From NCBI RefSeq assembly GCF_003056405.1, contig NZ_PYVZ01000011.1, positions 83,662 through 147,661 of the forward strand: 64,000 bases of DNA. Reading direction: 5' to 3'. The notes under the pieces were generated by a model. The model was not told the origin of the DNA, searched no databases, and saw only the letters and a list, made by a program, of their open reading frames with translations. The position numbers and the translations under genes are program-made. Below are positions 16,680-25,363 of the stretch, one piece after another; position 1 is the stretch's first letter; each line of letters begins with the position of its first letter. The DNA comes from Devosia indica. Lineage in GTDB: Bacteria > Pseudomonadota > Alphaproteobacteria > Rhizobiales > Devosiaceae.

Positions 16680-17561
16680 ATGCCAATCCGCCATATCCTT
16701 CTCGCCCTTTTGGTCGTCGCCATCTGGGGCTTCAATTTCGTTGTCATCAAGCTGAGCGTGGAAGCGCTGCCGCCGATCCTGGCGGCGGCGTTGCGTTTTG
16801 CGGCGGCCGCTTTTCCGGCAGTGCTGTTCGTCCGTCCCCCCAAGGCGCCGGCCTGGGTGGTCATTTCCTTCGGCCTGGCCTTTGGTGTAGCGCTTTATGG
16901 CTTTCTCAACCTGGCTTTGGCCTGGGGCATGCCGGCGGGGTTGAGCTCGCTGGTGCTGCAGACGCAGGCCTTTTTCACCATGGTGATCGCTTTTGTGCTG
17001 CTGGGCGAACGGCCGAGCCGGTTTCAGATCATCGGGGCGGGGATTGCCTTTGCCGGGATTGCGGTGATTGCCTCGGAGCGGCTGGAGGCCACCAATCTGT
17101 TGCCGCTGGGGCTGGTGCTGCTGGCGGCGCTGAGCTGGGGTGTGGCCAATGTGCTGACCAAGAAGGCGGGCAAGGTCAATGCGGTGTCGTTCACGGTCTG
17201 GGGGGTGCTGGCGGCGCCGGTGCCCTTGCTGGCCCTGTCGCTGCTGACCGAGGGCTGGCCGGCGGTCGCGGACGCGCTGGCAGGTTTTTCCTGGAGCGAT
17301 GCGGGGCTGATCGTGTTCCTGGCCTATCCGGCCACGCTGCTGGGCGGGGGCATCTGGAGCTGGCTTCTGGGCCGGCATCCGGCCTCGGTGGTGGCGCCGT
17401 TCACCTTGCTGGTGCCGATTACCGGGCTGGCCTCGGGATATCTGGTGCTGGGCGAGACGATCACGCGGATCGAGGTGCTGGGCGCCTTGCTGGTGATCTG
17501 CGGGCTGATCGTGACCCTGCGCAAGGCGAAAAAGAGCGAGCCGCCGATCCGGCTCGACTAG
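16680..17561 (+). CDS. EamA-domain drug/metabolite transporter (DMT superfamily)
   Basis: A 293-residue inner-membrane protein with ten hydrophobic helices arranged as two EamA repeats. The first begins ILLALLVVAIWGFNFVVIKL, the second near residue 150 with LGLVLLAALSWGVANVLTKK. The family motif PAGLSSLVLQTQAFFTMVIA ends helix 4. Members of this subgroup (RhaT/YdcZ-like, EamA) export amino acids or purines, but the substrate cannot be read from the sequence. The start at 16680 leaves only a few residues before the first helix; upstream frames add unlikely basic sequence. It follows asd on the same strand but behind two hairpins, so it probably has its own promoter. Confidence 0.85.
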   Translation: MPIRHILLALLVVAIWGFNFVVIKLSVEALPPILAAALRFAAAAFPAVLFVRPPKAPAWVVISFGLAFGVALYGFLNLALAWGMPAGLSSLVLQTQAFFTMVIAFVLLGERPSRFQIIGAGIAFAGIAVIASERLEATNLLPLGLVLLAALSWGVANVLTKKAGKVNAVSFTVWGVLAAPVPLLALSLLTEGWPAVADALAGFSWSDAGLIVFLAYPATLLGGGIWSWLLGRHPASVVAPFTLLVPITGLASGYLVLGETITRIEVLGALLVICGLIVTLRKAKKSEPPIRLD

Positions 17562-17567
17562 GGGGGA

Positions 17568-17590
17568 GAAGGCCGCGCGTGGCGGCCTTC
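17568..17590. terminator. Bidirectional hairpin between convergent genes
   Basis: GAAGGCCGC and GCGGCCTTC pair across a five-base loop, seven bases after the transporter stop and six bases after the stop of the convergent EF-hand gene. Without clear T runs, but the position between converging genes suits a shared terminator. Confidence 0.55.
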
Positions 17591-17595
17591 GTCCG

Positions 17596-17925
17596 TCAGT
17601 CTTCGACAGTGTCGGAGAGCGACTGGGGGACTTCGGCGGGTGCGCTCATGCCTCCATCCATGGGGCCTCCGTCCATCGGGGCCGGGGCCGGCAGGGTTGT
17701 GGGCTGCAGGGCAGCGACTTCATCGGCGCTCAGACTACCATTGGCATCCATGTCGGCGGCGGTGAATTCGTCCTGTGTCAGGTCGGGCCAGGCCGCTTGC
17801 AGTTCGGCAAAGCTGAGCTCGCCGCTGGCGTCGAGATCGACATCGGCAAAGGTCATTGATGTCTGGGCCAGTGCCGGGGTGGCAACAAAGGTCAGGGCCA
17901 TCAGACCCAGGGCAAGTTTGTTCAT
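17596..17925 (-). CDS. Small secreted EF-hand calcium-binding protein
   Basis: A 109-residue protein with a signal peptide (residues 1-21, ending TPALAQ) and two EF-hand loops: DVDLDASGELSFAEL at about residues 28-42 and DMDANGSLSADEV at about 57-70, each with Asp/Asn/Ser at the calcium-coordinating positions and a Glu at position 12. A Pro/Gly/Met-rich low-complexity tail follows. GGAG precedes the start. It shares the unusual inter-loop sequence AWPDLT with the next gene on the same strand, so the two are paralogues. Function is unknown; such proteins may buffer or sense calcium in the periplasm. Confidence 0.82.
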   Translation of the reverse strand: MNKLALGLMALTFVATPALAQTSMTFADVDLDASGELSFAELQAAWPDLTQDEFTAADMDANGSLSADEVAALQPTTLPAPAPMDGGPMDGGMSAPAEVPQSLSDTVED

Positions 17926-18080
17926 GGCAGTATTCTCCAGATCGGGGTGTCTTCACCCCTGTTTTCAAAGCCGCGGCCACCCCGTGACGACTGGGGTGAC
18001 CGGCTGGGTGTCCCGTAATTTCGGAGCCGCCGGCCGGAGTAGGGAGGGTGCGACCGTCGTTCTGCGGGACAGGTCGGGCC

Positions 18081-18332
18081 TTACTCGGCGGCCGGAGCAG
18101 CGGTAGCGGCCACCAGAGCGTCATATTCGTCGGCCGAAAGTTCGCCATTGCCATCGGTGTCAGCGGCGGTGAAGGCGTCTTCGGTCAGATCCGGCCAAGC
18201 AACCTGGGCCTCGGTCAGCGACACACCACCATTCATATCGGTATCGACGGCCACGAAGTCGGTGGCGGCCTGGGCCAGGGCGGCGCCGGTCAGGCCGAGG
18301 GCAAACAGCGAGGTGAGGACGATCTTCTGCAT
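18081..18332 (-). CDS. Small secreted EF-hand protein, paralogue of the neighbouring gene
   Basis: An 83-residue protein with a signal peptide (residues 1-20, LGLTGAALAQ) and two EF-hand loops: DTDMNGGVSLTEAQ and DTDGNGELSADEY. The sequence between the loops, VAWPDLTEDAFTAAD, matches AAWPDLTQDEFTAAD of the gene at 17596-17925 almost residue for residue, while the tails differ. GGAG lies before the ATG. The gap to the downstream copy is 155 bases. The first loop has Gly at a position often held by Asp/Asn, but the main ligands are intact. Calcium binding is predicted, role unknown. Confidence 0.82.
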   Translation of the reverse strand: MQKIVLTSLFALGLTGAALAQAATDFVAVDTDMNGGVSLTEAQVAWPDLTEDAFTAADTDGNGELSADEYDALVAATAAPAAE

Positions 18333-18683
18333 GGGACTGCTCCATGTTGATTGTGTCAGAAACGGCTGGGGACATCCCGGCCGGCGGAGCGCTGATTGGC
18401 GTTCCGTGAGACAGACAATCGCTGGGCATTGTGGCCGGTGATGGCTGGCAGAAGGGCGCAGCCGGACCCATTCGGGGGCATTTTTCGGGCGCTGTGAGGT
18501 GCTTGTGATCCGGGCCTTTGGTAATCACGAAAGCGTGAAAGACCGCCTCTGCGCAGCATTTCGCGCCGCTCTAGTGCTCACGATTGCGGCGGGGCCAGTG
18601 CAAGTTTGGGGCAAAAGCGGGACAAGCGGCCGTACACAAATCAAGCGCGCGGGTTATGCGTGTCGATGCGTCGGTGGCAGCGT
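18333..18683. other. Intergenic region without a recognisable gene
   Basis: About 350 bases between two minus-strand genes. It must carry the promoter of the EF-hand gene at its left side and the transcript end of the carbonic anhydrase gene at its right. I see only a small perfect hairpin, TCACG-AAAG-CGTGA near 18527-18540, and no T run. No ORF in it has protein-like character. Confidence 0.5.
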
Positions 18684-19322
18684 TCAGAGCACCGGGCGGA
18701 TGAAGTCGCCATTATTATCCATGATCCACAATTCGCCGGTCGAAATGTCGAACCAGGCGCCGTGCACCGCCAGTTGCCCTTTGTCTTCGAGCGATTTGAC
18801 GTAAGGGAAGGTGCGCAGATTGCGGATGGAATTCCGGATCGATATCCGCTCCATGGCAGTCTGGCGCTCGGCATCTGTCATTCCGGTATTCTGGCCCAAC
18901 TGGCCGGGCAGATCGCCCAGCATGCTCATCCACTTGCCGATGAAGTCGCCGCTGTCGAGCGGCTTCATGTGCGGATCGAGCGCGGCCTTGATGCCACCAC
19001 AACGGCCATGTCCCATCACCACGATGTTGGACACCGAAAGCCCCTTGATGGCAAATTCAATGGCGGCCGAGGTGCCGTGCTGCCCACCGTCGGGCTGGTA
19101 GATCGGCACCAGATTGGCCACATTGCGCAGCACGAAGAGTTCACCGGGGCCCGCATCGAAGATCATTTCGGGCGCCGCGCGGCTGTCGCAGCAGGCGATG
19201 ATCAGCGTGGTCGGTTTCTGGCCTGTTTCGGCCAGATCGCGAATGCGTTCTTTCTCCCGGGCATAGCGACCGGACATGAAATTGGCGTGGCCATCGAGAA
19301 GGTGCTGAGGAAAGCTGTGCAT
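18684..19322 (-). CDS. Beta-class carbonic anhydrase
   Basis: A 212-residue zinc enzyme interconverting CO2 and bicarbonate in the cytoplasm. The zinc ligands are all visible: Cys and Asp in IIACCDSRAAPEMIF, and His and Cys in VVMGHGRCGGIKAAL. NVANLVPIYQPDGGQHGTS is the family segment between them, and the C-terminus GAWFDISTGELWIMD is also typical. The start MHSFPQHLLDGH (19322) matches the common first residues of the family; an ATG at 19358 would add 12 residues. It is divergent from a small DUF1737 gene. Confidence 0.92.
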   Translation of the reverse strand: MHSFPQHLLDGHANFMSGRYAREKERIRDLAETGQKPTTLIIACCDSRAAPEMIFDAGPGELFVLRNVANLVPIYQPDGGQHGTSAAIEFAIKGLSVSNIVVMGHGRCGGIKAALDPHMKPLDSGDFIGKWMSMLGDLPGQLGQNTGMTDAERQTAMERISIRNSIRNLRTFPYVKSLEDKGQLAVHGAWFDISTGELWIMDNNGDFIRPVL

Positions 19323-19396
19323 GTCGTTTCGATTAGCTGTAAGAGGCGAGAAGATCAATCACCGGCGTTGGGGCGCCAGCACAAACGGGGGTATTC

Positions 19397-19603
19397 ATGC
19401 TGATCTACCGATTGCTCACAGGCGAGGATGACAGTGCTTTTTGCCACAAGGTCACCAAGGCGCTGTCCGAGGGATGGCAGCTCCATGGCGGTCCGACCTA
19501 TGCCTATGACGCGGTGTCCAAGAAAATGCGCTGCGGCCAGGCGGTGACGCGCACCGCCAAGGACCAGCCCTATGATCCGGACAAGAAGCTGGTCGACTAT
19601 TAG
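19397..19603 (+). CDS. DUF1737 domain protein
   Basis: A 68-residue protein matching the DUF1737 pattern: IYRLLTGEDDSAFCHKV, then ALSEGWQLHGGPTYAYD, a motif in which the helix end and the WxLHG turn are characteristic. The family has no known function; it is often found as a small standalone cytosolic protein. GGGGG lies before the start. The stop overlaps the stop of the convergent Nudix gene by four bases. Confidence 0.85.
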   Translation: MLIYRLLTGEDDSAFCHKVTKALSEGWQLHGGPTYAYDAVSKKMRCGQAVTRTAKDQPYDPDKKLVDY

Positions 19604-20172
19604 GCGCGCTGCAGCGCCAGGTGCTGGAGCAGGATGATGGTCTTGGCGTCGACGATGCGGCCATCGCGGATCATGGCCAGGGCCTCGGGGAAATCGAGTT
19701 CCACCAGCTCGATCTCTTCGCCTTCATGTTCGAGGCCTCCACCGGCATGGCGTAGCGTGCCCTGGTCATAGGCCCCAATGAACAGGCTCACCTTTTCGGT
19801 CAACGAGCCGGGGCAGGCATAGATGTCGCAGACATGCCGGACGCCCTTGGGCTCGTGTCCGGTTTCCTCAAGCGCCTCGCGGGCCGCCGCAATGGCCGGC
19901 GCCTCGCCATCGAGCAGGCCGGCGCAAACCTCGAGCAGGTCGGGCGCGTCCCCGTTGAGCAGAGGCGGCAGGCGGAACTGGCGGACCAGCAGGACCGTAT
20001 CGCGTTCGGGGTCGTGCAGCAGCATGGCCGCGGCGCTACCATGGTCGTAGACTTCGCGTTCAAGCCGCTGCACTGTGCCCGATTTGTGCCGGTAGTCGAG
20101 CGTCACATTGGACAGGGTGCCCCAATTCTTCACCAGCAGCTTGGCGCCAATAATGGATATGCGATCAATCAT
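19600..20172 (-). CDS. Nudix hydrolase, NudK/ADP-ribose pyrophosphatase type
   Basis: A 190-residue Nudix enzyme. The Nudix box is complete around residues 98-120: GLLDGEAPAIAAAREALEET followed by GHEP, with the REALEETG core that binds magnesium. Upstream, VLLVRQFRLPPLLNGDAPDL and downstream the acidic VSLFIGAYD resemble the YffH/NudK family, which cleaves GDP-mannose or ADP-ribose to the monophosphates. The substrate between these two is uncertain. The ATG at 20172 lies inside a 10-bp inverted repeat that would hide its ribosome-binding site in RNA. Confidence 0.85.
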   Translation of the reverse strand: MIDRISIIGAKLLVKNWGTLSNVTLDYRHKSGTVQRLEREVYDHGSAAAMLLHDPERDTVLLVRQFRLPPLLNGDAPDLLEVCAGLLDGEAPAIAAAREALEETGHEPKGVRHVCDIYACPGSLTEKVSLFIGAYDQGTLRHAGGGLEHEGEEIELVELDFPEALAMIRDGRIVDAKTIILLQHLALQRA

Positions 20173-20203
20173 GCGGTCCCCGCGAAGAATGCAGGGACCG
20201 CAT
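20171..20203 (-). repeat. Inverted repeat covering the Nudix start codon region
   Basis: ATGCGGTCCC (20171-20180) and GGGACCGCAT (20194-20203) pair perfectly across 13 bases. On the minus strand the second arm runs into the start codon of the Nudix gene and includes its GGGG. The stem may control translation or end the chemoreceptor transcript; it has no T run. Confidence 0.5.
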
Positions 20204-20267
20204 AAACCTTCATTGGTGCGATGAAAAGCGTGGCTGGAGACTATCGCGTGTCTTGCGGTGACAAATC

Positions 20268-22295
20268 CTAGAACTCGTTCCAGTCCTCGGCGGCCGCGCC
20301 GCCGAAATAGGCCTTGGCGGCTTTTTGCACCTTGCCCAGGAGACCGCGGGCATCGTCCGGCTTGGCCGCGGCATTGCCGGAAGCGGGGACGGCACGGGGC
20401 TGCTGAGTGGGCGATTTGGCCGTGCTGAGGGTAAAGGTCGCAACAATCGTATCGAGCTTGGTGGCCTGGCCTTCGGTCTGCTCGATCGAGGCGTTCATTT
20501 CTTCCACCAGCGCGGCATTGTGCTGGGTCATTTCGTCCATCTGGCGAACGGCGACATTGACCTCGGCAATGCCGGAGGCCTGGGCCTGACTGTCGCTGGC
20601 AATGGTTTCCATGACGCCTGCGGTCTGCTTGACGCCCTCGATGATCTCGGCGAGGCGCCCGGCCACATCGGCCACCAGCCGGGTGCCGTTGCGCACTTCG
20701 CCGGCGCTCTGCTCGATCAATGCCTTGACCTCGGAGGAGGCTTCGGCGGCGCTCTGTGCCAGGCGCCGGACTTCCACGGCGACAACGGCAAAGCCCTTGC
20801 CCGCCTCGCCAGCGCGCGCCGCCTCGACCGAGGCGTTGAGCGCAAGCAGATTGGTCTGGAAGGCGATGTCGTCGATCAGCCCGATAATATTGGAAATCTT
20901 GCCCGAAGAGGTTTCGATGGCGCTCATGGCGCTGGTTGCCTCGTCCATCACGGCGCTGCTGGCCTGGACCACCTGGGTCACCTTGTCGGTGCTGGCGCTG
21001 GCTTCGCGAGCGCGGTCGGCATTGAGCGAGACGGTGGAGGCCATCTGCTCCATGGTGGCCGAGGTTTCCTCGATGGTGGCAGCCTGGCGCGTGGTGCGTT
21101 CGGACAAGTCGTTGGCGCCAGAAAGGATTTCGCTGGTGGCGGTCTTTAGGGCGCGCGAGGTGTCGCGCAGTTCGGTGACCATGTCGGCCAGCTTGTCGGC
21201 CACGTTGTTTGTCGAGGTCTTGAGGCGGTCAAAGGCCCCGGCATAGGCGCCCAGCATGCGCTGGCGCAGATCGGCGCGGGCCAGGGCGTCAAGCACCTGC
21301 TCAGCCTCACCCAGCGCCTCTTCGACAGAGCCGAGCATGGCATTGAGATTGTCGGAAATGCGGTCGATTTCCGGATCGTCATAGCGCTCGTCAATGCGAC
21401 CGGAGAAGTCGCCCCGCATGGCCTGGGCAATGACCCCGTCGAATGTGGACTGGAAGCGGGCCATCATTTCCGCGCGTGCCTGAGTCTGGCTGACATGGGC
21501 AGCCTTTTCGGCTTCGGCCGCGGCCATTTGCTGACCGTTGCTGCGGAATGTCTCAAGCGCCCGTGCCATCTCGCCGAGCTCGTTACGGTCATTGATGCCG
21601 GCAATGGCAATCTCGTAATTGCCTTCGACAAGCATACGCATGATCGAGGTCAGATTGGCAAAGGCGCCGCTGAGCCAGCGGGCGGTGATGACTGCCAGCG
21701 CGATGCCGGCGATCAGGCCGACAAGGCTGACCCCCACGATAATGTAGAACTGGAGCTGTTGCTGGTCGACGATCTGCGGGCCCAGCGTGCTCTGCGCCTC
21801 TTTGGCCCGATCCGACATTTCGTTGTAGAGCACGCTCATCTGTTCCCCCAGCGCACGCAGCTCGCCGGCCTGGGGGATGTCCTGGGCCGGGGTGCCATCG
21901 CCAAGGGCGGCGACCAGATCGGTGAAGACCGTGTCATAGGCCTGAGATTGCAGCGTCACCTCATCGATTGCCGCCACGGAGACCGGGTCGTGCAGGAAGA
22001 AGGCGTAGCCGTCCGCGTCCGTGGTGCCGACATCCAGGATCATTTCGCGGACCCGCGCCTCGCCGGCGGCAGACGGGGCGCGAAGATAGGTCTCAAAATC
22101 CTGCCGCAAGGTCTCCACGTCGCGGACATAGTCATTGATTTCCTGGGATTGCTGGGCCGCAAACTGATACTGGCCGAACAGGTTTCCGGCCGAGGCCATC
22201 ATGAAGATCGACATGGCGCCGACGACAAGGATGATGACGGTGACGCCGGCAAAGGCGGCATAGATGCGGGATTTGACGCTGGCAAACAGGGGCAT
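20268..22295 (-). CDS. Methyl-accepting chemotaxis protein with CheR-tether C-terminus
   Basis: A 675-residue chemoreceptor. One membrane helix at residues 12-35, a periplasmic helical sensor of about 150 residues, a second membrane helix near 190-212, then HAMP (NLTSIMRMLVEGNYEIAIAG) and a long cytoplasmic coiled coil. The signalling tip is standard: [20 protein letters not shown] followed by [17 protein letters not shown]. The protein ends in EDWNEF, matching the xWxxF pentapeptide that tethers CheR methyltransferase or CheB in high-abundance receptors. The sensor region has no clear ligand motif. Divergent from sdhC; no other che gene is in the window. Confidence 0.92.
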   Translation of the reverse strand: MPLFASVKSRIYAAFAGVTVIILVVGAMSIFMMASAGNLFGQYQFAAQQSQEINDYVRDVETLRQDFETYLRAPSAAGEARVREMILDVGTTDADGYAFFLHDPVSVAAIDEVTLQSQAYDTVFTDLVAALGDGTPAQDIPQAGELRALGEQMSVLYNEMSDRAKEAQSTLGPQIVDQQQLQFYIIVGVSLVGLIAGIALAVITARWLSGAFANLTSIMRMLVEGNYEIAIAGINDRNELGEMARALETFRSNGQQMAAAEAEKAAHVSQTQARAEMMARFQSTFDGVIAQAMRGDFSGRIDERYDDPEIDRISDNLNAMLGSVEEALGEAEQVLDALARADLRQRMLGAYAGAFDRLKTSTNNVADKLADMVTELRDTSRALKTATSEILSGANDLSERTTRQAATIEETSATMEQMASTVSLNADRAREASASTDKVTQVVQASSAVMDEATSAMSAIETSSGKISNIIGLIDDIAFQTNLLALNASVEAARAGEAGKGFAVVAVEVRRLAQSAAEASSEVKALIEQSAGEVRNGTRLVADVAGRLAEIIEGVKQTAGVMETIASDSQAQASGIAEVNVAVRQMDEMTQHNAALVEEMNASIEQTEGQATKLDTIVATFTLSTAKSPTQQPRAVPASGNAAAKPDDARGLLGKVQKAAKAYFGGAAAEDWNEF

Positions 22296-22627
22296 TGGGA
22301 ATTCTCCGTAGTCGACTCATAAGTTCCACGGAGGCGGCTAATAATTGTTTACCATATGGCCGATGATCGAACACGGAAGCGTGAGCGGGCGGTTTTTTTG
22401 CCGAATGTCCTCTCCAGAATGGTTGGAACTTGTGTGCCGGCCGCGCGAAGGCGCTTCGCATCTCGAACATGCTGTGCGCTATACGAACAAAGTGCGGATT
22501 GCGCCGAAACTTGCCTGTCTGGGCCGCCAAAGGGCTTTAATTTGGTAACAAATGGGCGCTAAAGGTTCGAACCATTCCAAACTGGACGCGGCACAGCGCC
22601 GCATCAGGAAAGGCCCCGGAACGCCCC
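22296..22627. other. Divergent promoter region between chemoreceptor and sdhC
   Basis: About 330 bases without a gene. A weak plus-strand promoter-like pair is TTGCCT (22511-22516) with CTTTAA (22535-22540), spaced 18 bases. A perfect small stem GCGAAG/CTTCGC lies near 22446-22460. Nothing else is recognisable. Confidence 0.4.
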
Positions 22628-23014
22628 ATGTCGGTCAGAGCCCGCCCCACTTCACCGCATCTGCAAATCTACCGCTGGACCGTCACCATGGCGATGTCCA
22701 TCATCCACCGTGCCACCGGCATCGCCAATTATGGCGGCATGGCGCTGCTGGCCATCTGGCTGGTTGCCGCGGCCATCGGCCAGGATGCGCTGACCAGCGT
22801 CAACTACATCTATGGGAGCTGGTTCGGCCAATTGGTGCTGTTCGGCTTCACCTGGAGCCTGGTGCATCACATGTGCGGCGGCCTAAGGCATTTCGTCTGG
22901 GATTTCGCCGTGATGATGGAGCCGGGCCAGCGCGACAGGATGGCCTGGGCCACGCTCGTCGCCTCGGTGGTCATCACCCTCCTGATCTGGACCGTTTTCG
23001 TGTGGATGGCCTGA
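22628..23014 (+). CDS. sdhC: Succinate dehydrogenase cytochrome b556 subunit
   Basis: A 128-residue inner-membrane subunit of complex II. It begins RARPTSPHLQIYRWTVTMAM, the family opening, has three membrane helices, and contains SLVHHMCGGLRHFVWD, where the conserved His of the H-x-x-x-G-x-R-H motif ligates haem b. Together with SdhD it anchors the catalytic subunits and binds ubiquinone. First gene of the sdh operon; its stop is followed after one base by the sdhD start. Confidence 0.93.
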   Translation: MSVRARPTSPHLQIYRWTVTMAMSIIHRATGIANYGGMALLAIWLVAAAIGQDALTSVNYIYGSWFGQLVLFGFTWSLVHHMCGGLRHFVWDFAVMMEPGQRDRMAWATLVASVVITLLIWTVFVWMA

Positions 23015-23015
23015 T

Positions 23016-23408
23016 ATGCGTGACACCGTGATAACGACAGAGACCATTGCCGATCCCAAGACCCATTACGGGGATGCCAAGGCCTCGACCCGGCATTTCA
23101 TCACCCAGCGGCTGACCGGGGCGATCAATATTGCCTTTCTTTTGCTGCTGCTGTTCGTGGTGGTGCGCCTGGCCGGACAGGACCGCGCCGATGTGGTGGG
23201 GCTGCTGAGCAATTGGTTTGTCGGCATTCCCTTTGCTGGGTTGATCGCGATTGCTGCGATCCATATGCGCAATGGCATGCGCGATACGCTGGAGGATTAC
23301 CTCGCCGGCTCGCTCTATCGTCTGGCCATGCTGCTCAACACGCTGTTCTGCCTTGCCGTGGCGCTTCTGGGCGCCGGCGCCGTGCTCAAAATCGTCTTCT
23401 GGGGTTGA
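23016..23408 (+). CDS. sdhD: Succinate dehydrogenase membrane anchor subunit
   Basis: A 130-residue anchor with about 35 N-terminal cytoplasmic residues (including [16 protein letters not shown]) and three membrane helices. [14 protein letters not shown] carries the His and the Asp/Glu-Asp-Tyr region that in this family lines the haem and quinone pocket. It starts one base after sdhC, consistent with coupled translation, and precedes sdhA by seven bases. Confidence 0.92.
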   Translation: MRDTVITTETIADPKTHYGDAKASTRHFITQRLTGAINIAFLLLLLFVVVRLAGQDRADVVGLLSNWFVGIPFAGLIAIAAIHMRNGMRDTLEDYLAGSLYRLAMLLNTLFCLAVALLGAGAVLKIVFWG

Positions 23409-23415
23409 TCGAAAA

Positions 23416-25227
23416 ATGGCTGAATACGAACTGATCGACCACGAATTCGACGTTGTGGTGGTGGGGGCCGGCGGCGCCGGGCTGCGCGCGACGCTGGGCA
23501 TGGCCGAGCAGGGTTTCAACACTGCCTGCATCACCAAGGTCTTCCCCACGCGCTCGCACACTGTTGCGGCGCAGGGCGGGATTGCCGCTTCGCTGCAGAA
23601 TATGGGCCCCGATAGCTGGCAGTGGCACATGTACGACACCGTCAAGGGGTCGGACTGGCTGGGCGATAATGACGCCATGGAATATCTGGCGCGCGAGGCT
23701 CCGGCGGCGATTTATGAGCTCGAGCATTATGGAGTGCCGTTCAGCCGCACCCAAGAGGGCAAGATCTATCAGCGCCCGTTTGGCGGCCACATGACCGAGT
23801 TTGGCGATGGCCCGCCGGTGCAGCGTACCTGTGCTGCCGCGGACCGCACGGGCCACGCGATCCTGCATACGCTTTATGGCCAGAGCCTGCGCAATGACGC
23901 GCAGTTCTTCATCGAATATTTCGCGCTCGACCTGATCATGGGCGAGAATGGCGAGTGCCAGGGCGTGATGGCCTGGAAGCTTGATGATGGCACGCTGCAC
24001 CGGTTCCGCGCCAAGATGGTGGTGCTGGCCACCGGCGGCTATGGCCGTTCCTATTTTTCGGCCACTTCGGCCCATACCTGCACCGGCGATGGCAATGGCA
24101 TGGTGGCGCGCGCCGGCCTGCCGCTGCAGGACATGGAATTCGTGCAGTTCCACCCCACCGGCATCTACGGCGCCGGCGTGCTCATCACCGAAGGTGCGCG
24201 CGGCGAGGGCGGGTATCTCACCAATTCGGAAGGCGAGCGCTTCATGGAGCGCTACGCCCCCAATGCCAAGGACCTGGCCTCGCGCGACGTGGTCAGCCGC
24301 TGCATGACGCTCGAAATCCGCGAGGGCCGGGGCGTGGGCCCCAAGAAGGACCACATTTACCTGCACCTCGATCACCTCGATCCCAAGGTGCTGCATGAGC
24401 GCCTGCCGGGCATCACCGAGAGTGCCAAGATTTTCGCCGGGGTGGATCTGACCCGAGAGCCGATCCCGGTGTTGCCGACAGTGCACTACAATATGGGCGG
24501 CATTCCTGCGAACTATCACGGCGAAGTGCTCAACCCGACTGCCGACGACCCGAACCGCATCGTGCCGGGCCTGATGGCCGTCGGCGAAGCGGCCTGCGCC
24601 TCGGTGCATGGCGCCAACCGGTTGGGTTCGAACTCGCTGACCGACCTTGTGGTCTTTGGCCGCGCCGCCGCCTTGCGGGCCGGCAAGGTGCTCGACAAGG
24701 CCGCGCCGGTGCCGGGGATCAATAAGAGCGAGGACGAGAAAATCCTCGCCCGTTTCGACCGGCTCCGCCATGCCAATGGCTCGCAGCCGACCGCCAAGCT
24801 GCGCGATGAAATGCAGCACACCATGCAGGCCGATGCCGCCGTGTTCCGCACTTCGGAATCGCTCAAGAACGGCGTCAAGGCGATGAGCGAGATCTTTTCT
24901 CGCCTCCCCGACGTCAAGGTGACCGACCGCTCGCTGATCTGGAACTCGGACCTCGTGGAGACGCTGGAGCTGGAAAACCTGATGACCTGCGCCATTGCCA
25001 CGGTTGTGAGCGCCGAGGCCCGCCATGAGAGCCGCGGTGCCCATGCGCATGAGGATTTCCCCAATCGCGACGACGTGGAATGGCGCAAGCATACACTGGC
25101 GACAGTGGATGTGGCCTCGGGCGCGGTGGAGCTGGGCTACCGCCCGGTGATCGTAGACCCGCTGACCCCGCTCGAGCAGGGCGGCATCGACCTGAAAAAG
25201 ATCGCGCCCAAGGCGCGCGTCTATTAG
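23416..25227 (+). CDS. sdhA: Succinate dehydrogenase flavoprotein subunit
   Basis: A 603-residue catalytic subunit oxidising succinate to fumarate. The FAD Rossmann motif is [20 protein letters not shown], His48 in [11 protein letters not shown] is the covalent flavin attachment, [20 protein letters not shown] lies in the substrate pocket, and the active-site Arg region and capping domain follow in order. The ATG at 23416 follows sdhD closely; an open frame reaching back to 23251 is overlap with sdhD. In most relatives sdhB follows directly, but here three small genes intervene before sdhB at 26137. Confidence 0.95.
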   Translation: MAEYELIDHEFDVVVVGAGGAGLRATLGMAEQGFNTACITKVFPTRSHTVAAQGGIAASLQNMGPDSWQWHMYDTVKGSDWLGDNDAMEYLAREAPAAIYELEHYGVPFSRTQEGKIYQRPFGGHMTEFGDGPPVQRTCAAADRTGHAILHTLYGQSLRNDAQFFIEYFALDLIMGENGECQGVMAWKLDDGTLHRFRAKMVVLATGGYGRSYFSATSAHTCTGDGNGMVARAGLPLQDMEFVQFHPTGIYGAGVLITEGARGEGGYLTNSEGERFMERYAPNAKDLASRDVVSRCMTLEIREGRGVGPKKDHIYLHLDHLDPKVLHERLPGITESAKIFAGVDLTREPIPVLPTVHYNMGGIPANYHGEVLNPTADDPNRIVPGLMAVGEAACASVHGANRLGSNSLTDLVVFGRAAALRAGKVLDKAAPVPGINKSEDEKILARFDRLRHANGSQPTAKLRDEMQHTMQADAAVFRTSESLKNGVKAMSEIFSRLPDVKVTDRSLIWNSDLVETLELENLMTCAIATVVSAEARHESRGAHAHEDFPNRDDVEWRKHTLATVDVASGAVELGYRPVIVDPLTPLEQGGIDLKKIAPKARVY

Positions 25228-25237
25228 GGGGGAGGCG

Positions 25238-25363
25238 ATGTGCCACCTGTGTGAAGAACGCAGCTATGATGGTCGTCGCAGCGACGCGGTGCCAACGGCG
25301 CCTGTCGCCAAGCCAGCATCTGCGCCTTCGTCCGGGGCGCCCGCCGAAAAGGTGCGCAAATGA
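25238..25363 (+). CDS. 41-residue CxxC microprotein in the sdh operon
   Basis: A 41-codon ORF with a very strong ribosome-binding site (GGGGGGAGG ending four bases before the ATG). It starts MCHLCEERSYDGRRSDAV, contains one CHLC pair and continues as an Ala/Pro/Ser-rich tail ending PAEKVRK. Its TGA overlaps the next start codon as ATGA, so translation is coupled to the DUF3052 gene. The CxxC pair with no further Cys could bind half a metal site or pair with a partner. No family is recognised. The strong ribosome-binding site and tight packing argue that it is a real gene. Confidence 0.6.
   Translation: MCHLCEERSYDGRRSDAVPTAPVAKPASAPSSGAPAEKVRK

Noticed and set aside
16601..18106. A 501-codon open frame on the plus strand
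   Set aside because: It runs through the transporter gene in another frame and across the convergent EF-hand gene; sequence is Gly/Ala-rich without domains.
22552..23031. A 159-codon plus-strand frame overlapping sdhC
   Set aside because: It is a shadow in another frame of sdhC, whose own frame (22628-23014) matches the succinate dehydrogenase anchor.
23386..25092. A 568-codon open frame on the minus strand opposite sdhA
   Set aside because: Antisense shadow of sdhA, with composition dictated by the GC-rich codons of the real gene.
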